Shown piece by piece: positions 8,988 to 16,905 of a stretch of DNA of 64,000 nucleotides. The position numbers were made by a program, and so were the translations under genes. The notes below the pieces were generated by a model. It did not search any database, was not told the DNA's origin, and saw only the letters and a program-made list of their open reading frames with translations. Position 1 is the first letter of the stretch. Each line of letters begins with the position of its first letter. Source of the DNA: Novosphingobium sp. PC22D (GTDB lineage Bacteria > Pseudomonadota > Alphaproteobacteria > Sphingomonadales > Sphingomonadaceae); contig NZ_MWMO01000017.1 of NCBI RefSeq assembly GCF_002556635.1, positions 22,395-86,394 of the forward strand. The letters run 5' to 3'.

Positions 8988-10149
8988 TCCTTTCGAACCT
9001 CAACACTTTCACGAAATCCGCGACGGCGTGCGCCGGCTGTGTGAAAAGTTCCCGGGTGAATATTGGCGCAAGCTCGACGCTGATCGCGAATATCCGACCT
9101 CCTTTGTGGATGCGTTGACGAGCGCTGGCTATCTTTCGGTGCTCATACCCGAGGAATATGGCGGATCAGGTCTGGGCCTTTCGGCTGCAGTTGCCATCCT
9201 TGAGACGATTCAAGCGATGGGTTGCAACGGAGCGGCATGCCATGCCCAGATGTATAACATGGCCATCATCCTCAGACATGGATCGGATGAGCAAAAGCGC
9301 CTTTATCTTCCCGCGATCGCAAGCGGCGCACTGCGCTTGCAGGCTTTCGGCGTAACCGAGCCGGGAAGCGGCTCCGATACCACTGCGTTAAGGACGACGG
9401 CAGTTCGCGATGGGGACTATTTTGTGGTGAGCGGCCAGAAAATCTGGACCAGTCGCGCCGAACACAGCGATCTCATGCTGCTGCTAGCGCGGACTTCGCC
9501 GCGCGATCAAGTGACGAAGAAAACCGACGGTCTTTCCATATTCATCGTCGATATGAATCAGGCTCGCACCGCGGGTTCGCTAACGATCCGGCCTATCCGC
9601 ACCATGATGAACCATGCCACGACGGAACTTTTCTTCGACAGGATGCGCATCCCGGTCGCCAATCTCTTAGGCAAAGAAGGCAAGGGCTTTCATTGCATCC
9701 TTTCGGGCATGAATGCGGAAAGAGTTCTTATTGCTGCCGAATGCGTCGGTGATGCAAAATGGTTTACCCGAAAATCCATTGCTTATGCCAATCAACGGGT
9801 GGTTTTCGATCGCCCCATTGGCATGAATCAGGGCGTCTCTTTCCCGATCGCGCGAGCCCACGCAAATATGCGCGCTGCCGAGCTCATGGTCCATGAGGCC
9901 GCGCGCCTTTACGAAGCGGGGCTTGAACATGGACCCGAGGCGAACATGGCAAAAATGCTTGCCGCGGACGTAGCAGTCGAAGCGGGCAACGCCTGCATCC
10001 AGACATATGGCGGATATGGCTTTGCTGAGGAATACGACATCGAACGGAATTTTCGAGAGGCCCGCCTTTATCAGGTGGCACCTGTTTCGACCAATCTCAT
10101 ATTGTCATTCATCGCAGAGCATGTCCTGAAACTACCGCGAAGCTATTGA
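8974..10149 (+). CDS. Acyl-CoA dehydrogenase
   Basis: A full acyl-CoA dehydrogenase of about 390 residues: FGVTEPGSGSDTTALRTTAV in the flavin/substrate loop and QTYGGYGFAEEYDIERNFREA near the C-terminus. The end reads YQVAPVSTNLILSFIAEHVL; the usual YEGT-type catalytic-glutamate motif is replaced by VAPVSTNL, as in a subset of the family acting on unusual substrates. The start is ambiguous: ATG at 8965 or 8974, both overlapping the hydratase gene; 8974 has GAGGG just upstream but at short spacing. It is the last gene of the operon. Role: alpha,beta-desaturation of a pathway acyl-CoA. Confidence 0.8.
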   Translation: MQFLSPFEPQHFHEIRDGVRRLCEKFPGEYWRKLDADREYPTSFVDALTSAGYLSVLIPEEYGGSGLGLSAAVAILETIQAMGCNGAACHAQMYNMAIILRHGSDEQKRLYLPAIASGALRLQAFGVTEPGSGSDTTALRTTAVRDGDYFVVSGQKIWTSRAEHSDLMLLLARTSPRDQVTKKTDGLSIFIVDMNQARTAGSLTIRPIRTMMNHATTELFFDRMRIPVANLLGKEGKGFHCILSGMNAERVLIAAECVGDAKWFTRKSIAYANQRVVFDRPIGMNQGVSFPIARAHANMRAAELMVHEAARLYEAGLEHGPEANMAKMLAADVAVEAGNACIQTYGGYGFAEEYDIERNFREARLYQVAPVSTNLILSFIAEHVLKLPRSY

Positions 10150-10243
10150 GGCGGCCACCACGCTCCGTCGTTTCCGCTCACTCGACACAACGATTGTTGC
10201 TGCGACCAGGCAGCGCAACACTGAAGAAGAAAGGTGGCCTGCC

Positions 10244-11428
10244 CTAGAATGCGGCAATGCCAGTGAGTGCTCGACCAAGGATGAGCGCGTGCACATCGTG
10301 CGTGCCTTCATAGGTGTTGACGGTTTCCAGATTCACCATGTGCCGCATGACTTGATATTCATCGCTGATGCCATTACCGCCGTGCATGTCTCGGGCATGG
10401 CGCGCAATATCAAGCGATTTTCCGACATTGTTACGCTTGACGAGAGAGACCATCTCCGGCGCGAACCTGCCTTCATCCATTAGGCGGCCGACACGCAATG
10501 AGGCTTGCAACCCTAGCGCAATGTCTGTTTGCATATCGGCGAGCTTCTTTTGATAGAGTTGGTTGGAGGCAAGCGGCTTTCCAAACTGGTGCCGATCAAG
10601 CCCATATTGGCGGGCTGCGTGCATGCAATATTCTGCTGCGCCGAGCGCTCCCCAACTGATCCCATAGCGTGCGCGGTTTAGGCAATCGAAGGGGCCCTTG
10701 AGACCCTGGACCCCGGGGAGCAAGGCTTCTTCGTCAACCTCAACCTCATCCATCACGATCATGCCGGTGGTCGAGGCGCGCAGGCTGAGCTTGCCCTCGA
10801 TCTTGGGAGCGGAAAGCCCCTTCAGGCCCTTTTCAAGCACGAAGCCGCAAATGGCCCCATCATGTGCTTCGCTCTTTGCCCAGACGACAAAGACGTCGGC
10901 GAAAGGAGCATTCGAAATCCATGTTTTGATGCCGGAAAGGACATAGCCACCATCAATCCTCTTCGCGATTGTGCGCATGCCCGCAGGATCAGATCCCGCA
11001 TCAGGTTCTGTCAGGCCGAAGCAGCCGATCAGCGAGCCTGCGGCTAGGCCAGGCAGATATTTAAACCGCTGTTCCTCCGAGCCGAAAGCAAAAATCGGAT
11101 ACATGACGAGCGAGCTTTGCACCGATGCCATTGACCGATAGCCCGAATCCACGCGCTCAATCTCGCGCGCGATCAGACCGTAGGAGACATAGCCAGCTCC
11201 AGCACCGCCATAAGACTGTGGGATCGTCGCTCCAAGCAAGCCGGCTTGTCCCATGAGTGGAAACAACTCTGCTGCATCCAGCTCTTCGCGGAAGGCATTG
11301 ATGACCCGGGGCTGAAGTTCGCCTTGCGCGAAGCCATGAGCCGCATCATGCACCATTCGTTCTTCTTCAGTCAGTTGATCGTCAAAGTTGAAGGGATCGC
11401 TCCAATCAAACCGTGCCATCTCGATCAT
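10244..11428 (-). CDS. Glutaryl-CoA dehydrogenase
   Basis: A 394-residue acyl-CoA dehydrogenase of the GcdH type. Typical features are RFDWSDPFNFDDQLTEEERM at the start, REIERVDSGYRSMASVQSSL, GLTEPDAGSDPAGMRT, and the catalytic-glutamate region ETVNTYEGTHDVHALILGRA. GcdH converts glutaryl-CoA to crotonyl-CoA plus CO2. The ATG at 11428 follows GAGTGGA; a GTG at 11437 and an ATG at 11419 are also possible. It runs toward the CoA operon, separated by 94 bp holding an inverted GGCCACC/GGTGGCC pair (about 10155 and 10235). It may take over a dicarboxylic product of that operon, which is inference. Confidence 0.85.
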   Translation of the reverse strand: MIEMARFDWSDPFNFDDQLTEEERMVHDAAHGFAQGELQPRVINAFREELDAAELFPLMGQAGLLGATIPQSYGGAGAGYVSYGLIAREIERVDSGYRSMASVQSSLVMYPIFAFGSEEQRFKYLPGLAAGSLIGCFGLTEPDAGSDPAGMRTIAKRIDGGYVLSGIKTWISNAPFADVFVVWAKSEAHDGAICGFVLEKGLKGLSAPKIEGKLSLRASTTGMIVMDEVEVDEEALLPGVQGLKGPFDCLNRARYGISWGALGAAEYCMHAARQYGLDRHQFGKPLASNQLYQKKLADMQTDIALGLQASLRVGRLMDEGRFAPEMVSLVKRNNVGKSLDIARHARDMHGGNGISDEYQVMRHMVNLETVNTYEGTHDVHALILGRALTGIAAF

Positions 11429-11845
11429 AAATTCCACTCGTCATATGATATCATTCGGTTCAGATGCAGTAATGGCGAGGAGTTCTTCAAGCGTTACCGC
11501 GAACCTTGTGAGTTGGACAAATCCCGAAAGTGAAACAATCCACGCAAATACCCGCATGCGGTTGTAGCGAGCTGAAATTCCCCCGAAGGCTACCCTGCCG
11601 AGCATAAGGCCAACCGGGCCAGCGAGGAAAACTGGGCCAAAAGCGCTTTTGTCGAGCAGCGAAGCGGAACCGAACACCAGTGCAATCAAGCGATAAATTG
11701 CGCGTCGTAGCCATAGATAACGACGACTATCCAACACAAGGTGCGTCCTCACTATGGCGACTGGCTATCCGCATACTCCTTTGGCGTCGCACCAAGTTCA
11801 GCCATAGGAACCCTGTTAATCTTTCTCGCCCATTTTGATTTAAGT
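11429..11845. other. Intergenic stretch without a supportable gene
   Basis: About 415 bases lie between the glutaryl-CoA dehydrogenase start and the end of the cytochrome gene. The longest frame here (11441-11752, - strand) encodes a hydrophobic 103-residue peptide without recognisable family features, ribosome site or a partner gene. The composition is less GC-rich than the flanks. It would hold the promoter of the dehydrogenase gene and the 3' end of the phenol-oxidation operon. I see no clear terminator or operator. Confidence 0.4.
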
Positions 11846-12211
11846 TTACGGTGTTTTGTTTTTGGCGGGTTGAGCCTTCGCGGGGGGAAGCTTCTGCGCC
11901 ATGATGTGATCGTAGATCTGCTTGATTTCCGTGTCCGACAATTCGGTCGGGCGGAACGGCGGCATTTCGATCAGGCCCTGGCGAACGACCGAATGTAGGT
12001 AATCGTAATCTAAGTCCTTGCGACCGATGAGCGAAGGCACCGGAGCACCTTTTTCGGCCAGCAGCATGGTGCCACCGTGGCCCGGGCCGGGGTTGTGGCA
12101 ACCTGCGCAGTAACGCTCATAATTCTCCGCGCCATCCGCGACCACTTCGCCTTGCTTGGACGAACAGGCGCCAAGAGTGGCGAGGAGCGAAAGGACGAGG
12201 AGCTTGTTCAT
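11846..12211 (-). CDS. Cytochrome c lipoprotein, electron acceptor subunit of the flavocytochrome
   Basis: A 121-residue small class I cytochrome c. It opens with a lipoprotein signal (MNKLLVLSLLATLGAC, lipid-modified Cys16), then the heme site CAGCH at 35-39 and a likely axial Met83 in IEMPPF. Size and position beside FAD-linked oxidases match the cytochrome subunit of p-cresol methylhydroxylase or eugenol hydroxylase (PchC/EhyA type). It would take electrons from a flavoprotein and pass them to the respiratory chain at the outer face of the inner membrane. It is the last gene of the operon, 31 bases after the flavoprotein gene. The ATG at 12211 is chosen because longer readings destroy the signal peptide. 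Confidence 0.82.
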   Translation of the reverse strand: MNKLLVLSLLATLGACSSKQGEVVADGAENYERYCAGCHNPGPGHGGTMLLAEKGAPVPSLIGRKDLDYDYLHSVVRQGLIEMPPFRPTELSDTEIKQIYDHIMAQKLPPAKAQPAKNKTP

Positions 12212-12242
12212 TGTACCTCCGCAGGCATGGCGACGCATCGGC

Positions 12243-13709
12243 TCAGACCGAGGCAAAGATCGAGTTGGGATCGAGCGCCTGCTTGACCCGCGCATGCAGG
12301 GCCGAGCGGCCACCCTTTTCATAGGTCTTGGCAACCGCCGCCCCCAGCCCGGGGTCGGTCAGGATCTGGCCGAAGCCGGCCTCGGCCTGCGCGGCGATCA
12401 GGGCTTCGGCGCAATTCTTGGCCCGTGCCGCATCCTCGCCCTTCCCGGCGGCATGGGACAGTACTTGGCGATGGTTGGCCGAACGCCAGATCGCGGTGGT
12501 TTCGCCAACGAAGTCGAAGCCGTTCTTGGCACAGATATCGCGCGACAGTTCATAAAGCTTGACGGCTTCCTCGCCATCCACAGGGCTGACCGGGTTGACC
12601 GTAAGCGCCATATCGCCGCTCCAGCCCGCGGTCCTGGCCGGGGGATCGGTCACGACGCCGGTCATCGAGCCCATCCGCCATGCCCACAGCTTGGGATCCA
12701 CGCCCTTGCCATCGACGATGACCCTGGCGCCGCTGATCGACGAAAACGCGCCCTTGACCATGTCCCACAGGATCGCGACGTTGTCTGGCAACCCATAGAG
12801 CGAGCCGTAGAGGTTCCAGTAGCCAAGGCCGAGTGATTCGCCCGCGGCTTTGACCGCGCTCGCCGCCATCGGCCCCTGGCCTTCAAAGTCGGCGCGGCGC
12901 TTGCCGAGCAGGGCCGCTTCGTGAAGCGCATTGCCCACCGCGACGCCATTGGCCACCACCATGTTGAGCTTGAGTGGCCCGAGCACATCCAGCAATGGGC
13001 CAAGATCGTCCTCTTTGGGAACCGCGACCATGAAGGTCTGGTGCGCCGGAGGCTGCGGCATCATCCACATCCCGACCTTGGTCACTACCCCGAAATCGGA
13101 CTGGGTGAACAGCCCATCAACCCACGGGCCATAGCCGAACTTGAACAGCTGCCAGCAGGTGCTCTTGGGCATGGCACCCATGCCGGTTCGCACCATCTTG
13201 CCATCAGCCAGCATCACCTCGAGCCCGCACTGCATCAGGAAGTGATCGGAATAGGGGGTGTAGCCGGGGCGCCGGTTGATGAAACTGGCGGCCACGCTTT
13301 CATCGGGATTGCCGGGAAAGTCGACCCACAGCTTAATCCCCTTTTCCTTGATGTGGGCATCGAGCTGGCGGAAGGTGACGCCCGGTTCGACCAGGCAGGT
13401 GGCCAGTTCGTCATTGACCTCGAGGACCTTGTTCATCTTCTGCAGGTCAAGCACGATCACCTTGTCCTGTACGGCTTTTTCAAGTCCGTAGGCGCCGTTG
13501 CAGACCGTCTGGACCACACCGCCGCTGGTGCGCGCGGCTTCCAGCACCCTGGCGAGCTGGGCTTCATCGGCCGGAAGCACCACGCCTGCCGGTACCATCC
13601 CCGGGGCAGCATAGCGGGCCAGGGTCTGCGGGCTGGTATCGACGGTCTCCTTGCCCAGTGCCTGGGTGAGGGTGCCGAGCGTGGCCGTCTGGCGGGCTTG
13701 ATCGATCAT
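12243..13709 (-). CDS. Divergent FAD-linked oxidase of the VAO/PCMH family
   Basis: 488 residues with the family fold. The FAD-binding half carries VLDLQKMNKVLEVNDELATC and GYTPYSDHFLMQCGLEVMLADG; the cap domain carries GYWNLYGSLYGLPDN. Two sites seen in the relative encoded at 16906-18465 are changed: the position of the FAD-linking histidine is Ala368 (GDMALTVNPVS), and the catalytic Tyr-Arg pair of GEYRTH is replaced by GQILTD (448-450). It may bind FAD without a covalent link, be tyrosine-linked as in PchF, or serve as a non-catalytic partner. The start at 13709 follows AAGG; longer readings overlap the D-subunit gene. No signal peptide is evident. Confidence 0.75.
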   Translation of the reverse strand: MIDQARQTATLGTLTQALGKETVDTSPQTLARYAAPGMVPAGVVLPADEAQLARVLEAARTSGGVVQTVCNGAYGLEKAVQDKVIVLDLQKMNKVLEVNDELATCLVEPGVTFRQLDAHIKEKGIKLWVDFPGNPDESVAASFINRRPGYTPYSDHFLMQCGLEVMLADGKMVRTGMGAMPKSTCWQLFKFGYGPWVDGLFTQSDFGVVTKVGMWMMPQPPAHQTFMVAVPKEDDLGPLLDVLGPLKLNMVVANGVAVGNALHEAALLGKRRADFEGQGPMAASAVKAAGESLGLGYWNLYGSLYGLPDNVAILWDMVKGAFSSISGARVIVDGKGVDPKLWAWRMGSMTGVVTDPPARTAGWSGDMALTVNPVSPVDGEEAVKLYELSRDICAKNGFDFVGETTAIWRSANHRQVLSHAAGKGEDAARAKNCAEALIAAQAEAGFGQILTDPGLGAAVAKTYEKGGRSALHARVKQALDPNSIFASV

Positions 13710-13722
13710 GGCGTTGGGAGCC

Positions 13723-13947
13723 TTATTGCTGGAGAATCTTGGGATAACGTTGGAGATCGCCGGCATCGACGGCAAAATCGGCCGAGCGCGCAGCAGGGTC
13801 GATCGCGCGGGCCGGTTCGCTGTCGCGCCAGGAAAAGTTGCAGGTCGGGCAGCGCAGGATCGTCCACACGACCGCGCCGTCCTGCCTGCCCTGATGATCG
13901 GTGACAGCGCCGCTCGATTTGCAGCGCCCGCAGACGGTGGTGGTCAT
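13723..13947 (-). CDS. Non-oxidative hydroxyarylic acid decarboxylase subunit D (VdcD/ShdD-like)
   Basis: A 74-residue zinc-ribbon protein with paired cysteines Cys6/Cys9 and Cys33/Cys36, and the family signature ILRCPTCNFSWRDSEP. As remembered, it aligns along its length with subunit D of vanillate/4-hydroxybenzoate decarboxylases (VdcD, BsdD, ShdD). In those enzymes subunit C is the UbiD-type catalyst, B the flavin prenyltransferase, and D is needed for full activity in a way not fully explained. Its start overlaps the stop of the subunit C gene (ATGA type), which supports the assignment. This small gene is easily missed by annotation. Confidence 0.82.
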   Translation of the reverse strand: MTTTVCGRCKSSGAVTDHQGRQDGAVVWTILRCPTCNFSWRDSEPARAIDPAARSADFAVDAGDLQRYPKILQQ

Positions 13948-15398
13948 GACAGGGCTCCCAGCTGCATTTCGCGGATCCGCTTGCTCAGGGCGTCGATCTC
14001 GTCCCCGGTTGGCGGGGTGACAAGGTGCGCTTCACCCACCGGATCGGGCGGGAGATAGCTGGTCGCGTCGATGATAAGGCGGTGCCCCTTGCCTGGGATC
14101 ACTGCCGAAGGATCGATCGGAACGGCAGGCATGTTGGGCAGCACGATGATATCGTCTGCACGGGTGCGGGTCGAAAGCGCCCACATCACCTGGTTGAGAT
14201 CGAACGGATCGACATCGGCATCGACCATGATCAGGTTCTTGAGGTACATCACGCCGTGCGGCGTGCTCAGCGCGCGCAGCGCGACCGTCTTGGCAAAGCC
14301 GGCCATGCGGTTCTTGACCGAGATGATCCCGGTCAGTCCGTGCTGGTAAAGCGCGTTGACCGCGGTGACTTCGGGGAAGCTCTCGCGCAGCTGGGCATAG
14401 ATCGGGGCGGAGGTGTGCAGGCCGATCAGGGTATCGTGCTCGGTCCAGCCGCGCCCGATGTAGATGTTCTCGAAGATTGGATCGCGCCGGTGGGACACCG
14501 CTGTGACCTTGAAGATCGGCGCCTTGCGCACGCCGCTGTAGGAACCGGGAAATTCGCCGAACGGCCCTTCCAGCTCGCGTTCTCCCAGTTGCAGCTCGGC
14601 CTCGATCACGATTTCGCTGTCGGCCAGGATGTCGATCCCGTTGCCCGATTTGGTCAGCCGCATCGGCGCGCCCATCATCGCCGAGGCATAGGAATATTCC
14701 GATTCCTCGTAGCCGATCGGGGTGGCAGCAAACACCGCAAGGCCGGGATGATTGCCCAGCATGACCGCAATCTTGAGCGGAACGCCTTCCCGTTCGGCCG
14801 CCATGATCTGACGTCCCATGTCGTGGGAGGGGATCGTCATCAGGGTGAAACTGTCCGGCCCCTGGATCTGCAGGCGATAGATGCCGACATTCTGCTTGCC
14901 GAAATTGTCTGGATCGAGCGGATCGCGCGAGGCGACCGAGGCCTTGCCGATGTAGAAGCCGCCATCATATTCGTTGATCCGATAGACCGGGAGGACATCG
15001 TAAAGGTTGATGTCCTGTTCGATCCGGCATTCGTGCACCGGGGCCTGGGCTTCGGGAACAACGCTGATCTGCGCTTCCTGATCGCCCCAGCGGCCGGCGA
15101 TCTCGAAGAACAGCTCGCGGATTGTCGTGCCTTTGGGGCGGCCCAGCAGCAGGGCGATGTTGTCCCACGAACCATGAACGCCCACCGCCAGGCGCTTGCC
15201 GGGATAGCCGGTGATGTTGTCGAACACGATCGCCGGCGCGCCGTTGGCATCGCGTGAGGCGGCAACCGCAATGTTGCGCACGCCGGGTTCGGGCATCACC
15301 GGATCGCTCCAGGTGATGGCCTGGCCCGAATCCTCGAGCAGTTCGAGGAAATCGCGCAGCGAGGAGATCGACCGGGCGCGGTTGGGAAGATCGTTCAT
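13944..15398 (-). CDS. UbiD-family hydroxyarylic acid decarboxylase, subunit C (VdcC/ShdC-like)
   Basis: A 484-residue UbiD-type decarboxylase, the usual family length. Visible features are SLRDFLELLEDSGQAITWS, the QNVGIYRLQIQGPDSFTLM region, REGVPLKIAVMLGNHPGLAV, and ERELEGPFGEFPGSYSGVRK, the last carrying the conserved glutamate region of the active site. UbiD enzymes use prenylated FMN and remove or add the carboxyl group of aromatic acids. With subunits B (19034) and D (13723) in the same operon, the likely reaction is 4-hydroxybenzoate to phenol or vanillate to guaiacol. Which acid is used cannot be read from the sequence. It follows the aldehyde dehydrogenase gene by 19 bases. Confidence 0.85.
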   Translation of the reverse strand: MNDLPNRARSISSLRDFLELLEDSGQAITWSDPVMPEPGVRNIAVAASRDANGAPAIVFDNITGYPGKRLAVGVHGSWDNIALLLGRPKGTTIRELFFEIAGRWGDQEAQISVVPEAQAPVHECRIEQDINLYDVLPVYRINEYDGGFYIGKASVASRDPLDPDNFGKQNVGIYRLQIQGPDSFTLMTIPSHDMGRQIMAAEREGVPLKIAVMLGNHPGLAVFAATPIGYEESEYSYASAMMGAPMRLTKSGNGIDILADSEIVIEAELQLGERELEGPFGEFPGSYSGVRKAPIFKVTAVSHRRDPIFENIYIGRGWTEHDTLIGLHTSAPIYAQLRESFPEVTAVNALYQHGLTGIISVKNRMAGFAKTVALRALSTPHGVMYLKNLIMVDADVDPFDLNQVMWALSTRTRADDIIVLPNMPAVPIDPSAVIPGKGHRLIIDATSYLPPDPVGEAHLVTPPTGDEIDALSKRIREMQLGALS

Positions 15399-15417
15399 TG
15401 CCGTTGCATCCCGCCTG

Positions 15418-16863
15418 TCAGTGTCCGCCCGCGCCCGCAGTCGCCGACTGCATCGTGACCCATTTCCATTCGGTCATGATTTCGAGATCGGCTTCGGTCC
15501 CTTCGCGGCCAAAACCCGATGCCTTGGTCCCGCCGAACGGAACGTGCGGCTCGTCGTGCAGGGTCGGCGCGTTGATGTGGACCATCCCCGCTTCGGCCCG
15601 CTGGGCAAAGGCCAGCGCCTTGTCGAGATCGCGGGTGAAGATCGAGGCGCTGAGGCCGTATTCGGTGTTGTTGGCGAGTTCGAGCGCCTCCTCGAGCGTG
15701 TCGAACGGATAAAGCGAGGTCACCGGCCCGAAGGTCTCTTCTTCGAAGACCGTCATTTCCGACGTGACTCCACGCAGCACCGTGGCGGAACAGCAGTTCC
15801 CGTCCCATTCGCCGCCGGCAAGTACCTCGGCGCCCTTGGCGCGGGCATCGTCGATGTGGCGGCGGACGCGGTCGCGCTGGCGCTCCGAAATGATCGGCCC
15901 CAGCATGGTGGTCGGCTCGCGCAGTTCGCCGCTCTTGGCGCGGCCTGTCGCGGCGGCGAAAGCTTCAGCGAACTGGTCGAAGATCGACCGTTCCACATAG
16001 ATCCGCGAAGCCCCCATGCAGACCTGGCCCTGGTACATGAAGATGCTGAACAGCGCGGCGTTGACCGCCTTGTCCAGATCGGCATCGGCGCAGATCACCA
16101 GCGGGCTCTTGCCGCCCAGCTCCAGCGTGTACTTCTTGAGGTTGCGGGCCGCGATTTCGGCAATGTGCTTGCCGACGCGCGAGGACCCGGTGAAGGTTAT
16201 CGATGCGACCTTGGGATGGCCGGTCAGCACGTCGCCGATCTCCGCGCCATTGCCGTAGACCACGTTGAACAAGCCGTCGGGAACGCCGGCCTCCTTCCAC
16301 AATTTAGCGAGCAGATCGGCGATCATTGGCGCGGATTCCGAGGGTAGCAGCACGAAGGCGTTGCCTGTGGCCAGGGCCATGGCTGACTGTTTGATCCCCT
16401 TGATCAGCGGCACGTTGAACGGGGTAATCCCGGCGACCACACCGACCGGCTGGCGCAGGCTCATGCTGAACCGCCCAAGGGTGTCCGAAGGGATCGTTTC
16501 CCCCCGAATCCGGCGCGGCACGCCGATCGCCGCGCGCAGGAAGCTGACCGCGAAGCGGGTTTCGAACCCGGCCTTGGCGATCGGCGAACCGATTTCGTCG
16601 ACCAGCACGTCGGCGAATTTGGCGGTATCGCGCTCCATGATTTCGGCGGCTTTCGCGATCCATGCTTCGCGCACGGGTGCGGGCAGATCGCGATGTTTCA
16701 GATAAGCCTGATAGGCGGTTTCGACCGCGCGGTTCACGTCATCGGCGGTGCCGGCCGGCACCCGCGAATAGACCGAATCGTCGACCGGATTGAGGTCGTC
16801 GAAGTAGGCACCGTTCGATGCGGCAACGGCGCCTCCGCCAATCCAGTGTTCAAGTTGGGTCAT
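15418..16863 (-). CDS. Aldehyde dehydrogenase (vanillin/benzaldehyde dehydrogenase type)
   Basis: A 481-residue NAD(P)-dependent aldehyde dehydrogenase. The cofactor site has FTGSSRVGKHIAEIA, the glutamate lies in LELGGKSP, and the catalytic cysteine in MYQGQVCMGASR. The C-terminal FGGTKASGFGREGTEADLEIM resembles vanillin, salicylaldehyde and benzaldehyde dehydrogenases. Within the operon it sits directly between the VAO-type oxidase and the decarboxylase. It is therefore the best candidate to oxidise the 4-hydroxybenzaldehyde-like product to the acid that the B/C/D decarboxylase uses. The ATG at 16863 follows an AAGGATCGAGAG site. Confidence 0.83.
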   Translation of the reverse strand: MTQLEHWIGGGAVAASNGAYFDDLNPVDDSVYSRVPAGTADDVNRAVETAYQAYLKHRDLPAPVREAWIAKAAEIMERDTAKFADVLVDEIGSPIAKAGFETRFAVSFLRAAIGVPRRIRGETIPSDTLGRFSMSLRQPVGVVAGITPFNVPLIKGIKQSAMALATGNAFVLLPSESAPMIADLLAKLWKEAGVPDGLFNVVYGNGAEIGDVLTGHPKVASITFTGSSRVGKHIAEIAARNLKKYTLELGGKSPLVICADADLDKAVNAALFSIFMYQGQVCMGASRIYVERSIFDQFAEAFAAATGRAKSGELREPTTMLGPIISERQRDRVRRHIDDARAKGAEVLAGGEWDGNCCSATVLRGVTSEMTVFEEETFGPVTSLYPFDTLEEALELANNTEYGLSASIFTRDLDKALAFAQRAEAGMVHINAPTLHDEPHVPFGGTKASGFGREGTEADLEIMTEWKWVTMQSATAGAGGH

Positions 16864-16905
16864 GGTCTCTCGATCCTTGTATTCGTCTTGCAGGCGGTCG
16901 TACGC

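Noticed and set aside
10150..10243. Inverted GGCCACC/GGTGGCC pair as a terminator between convergent genes
   Set aside because: The arms are only 7 bp and about 75 bases apart with no T-tract, so a functional hairpin is not supported.
11441..11752. A hydrophobic 103-residue - strand frame
   Set aside because: It has no recognisable motif, no ribosome site and no partner gene. Hydrophobicity alone is not enough to call a membrane protein in this AT-richer gap.
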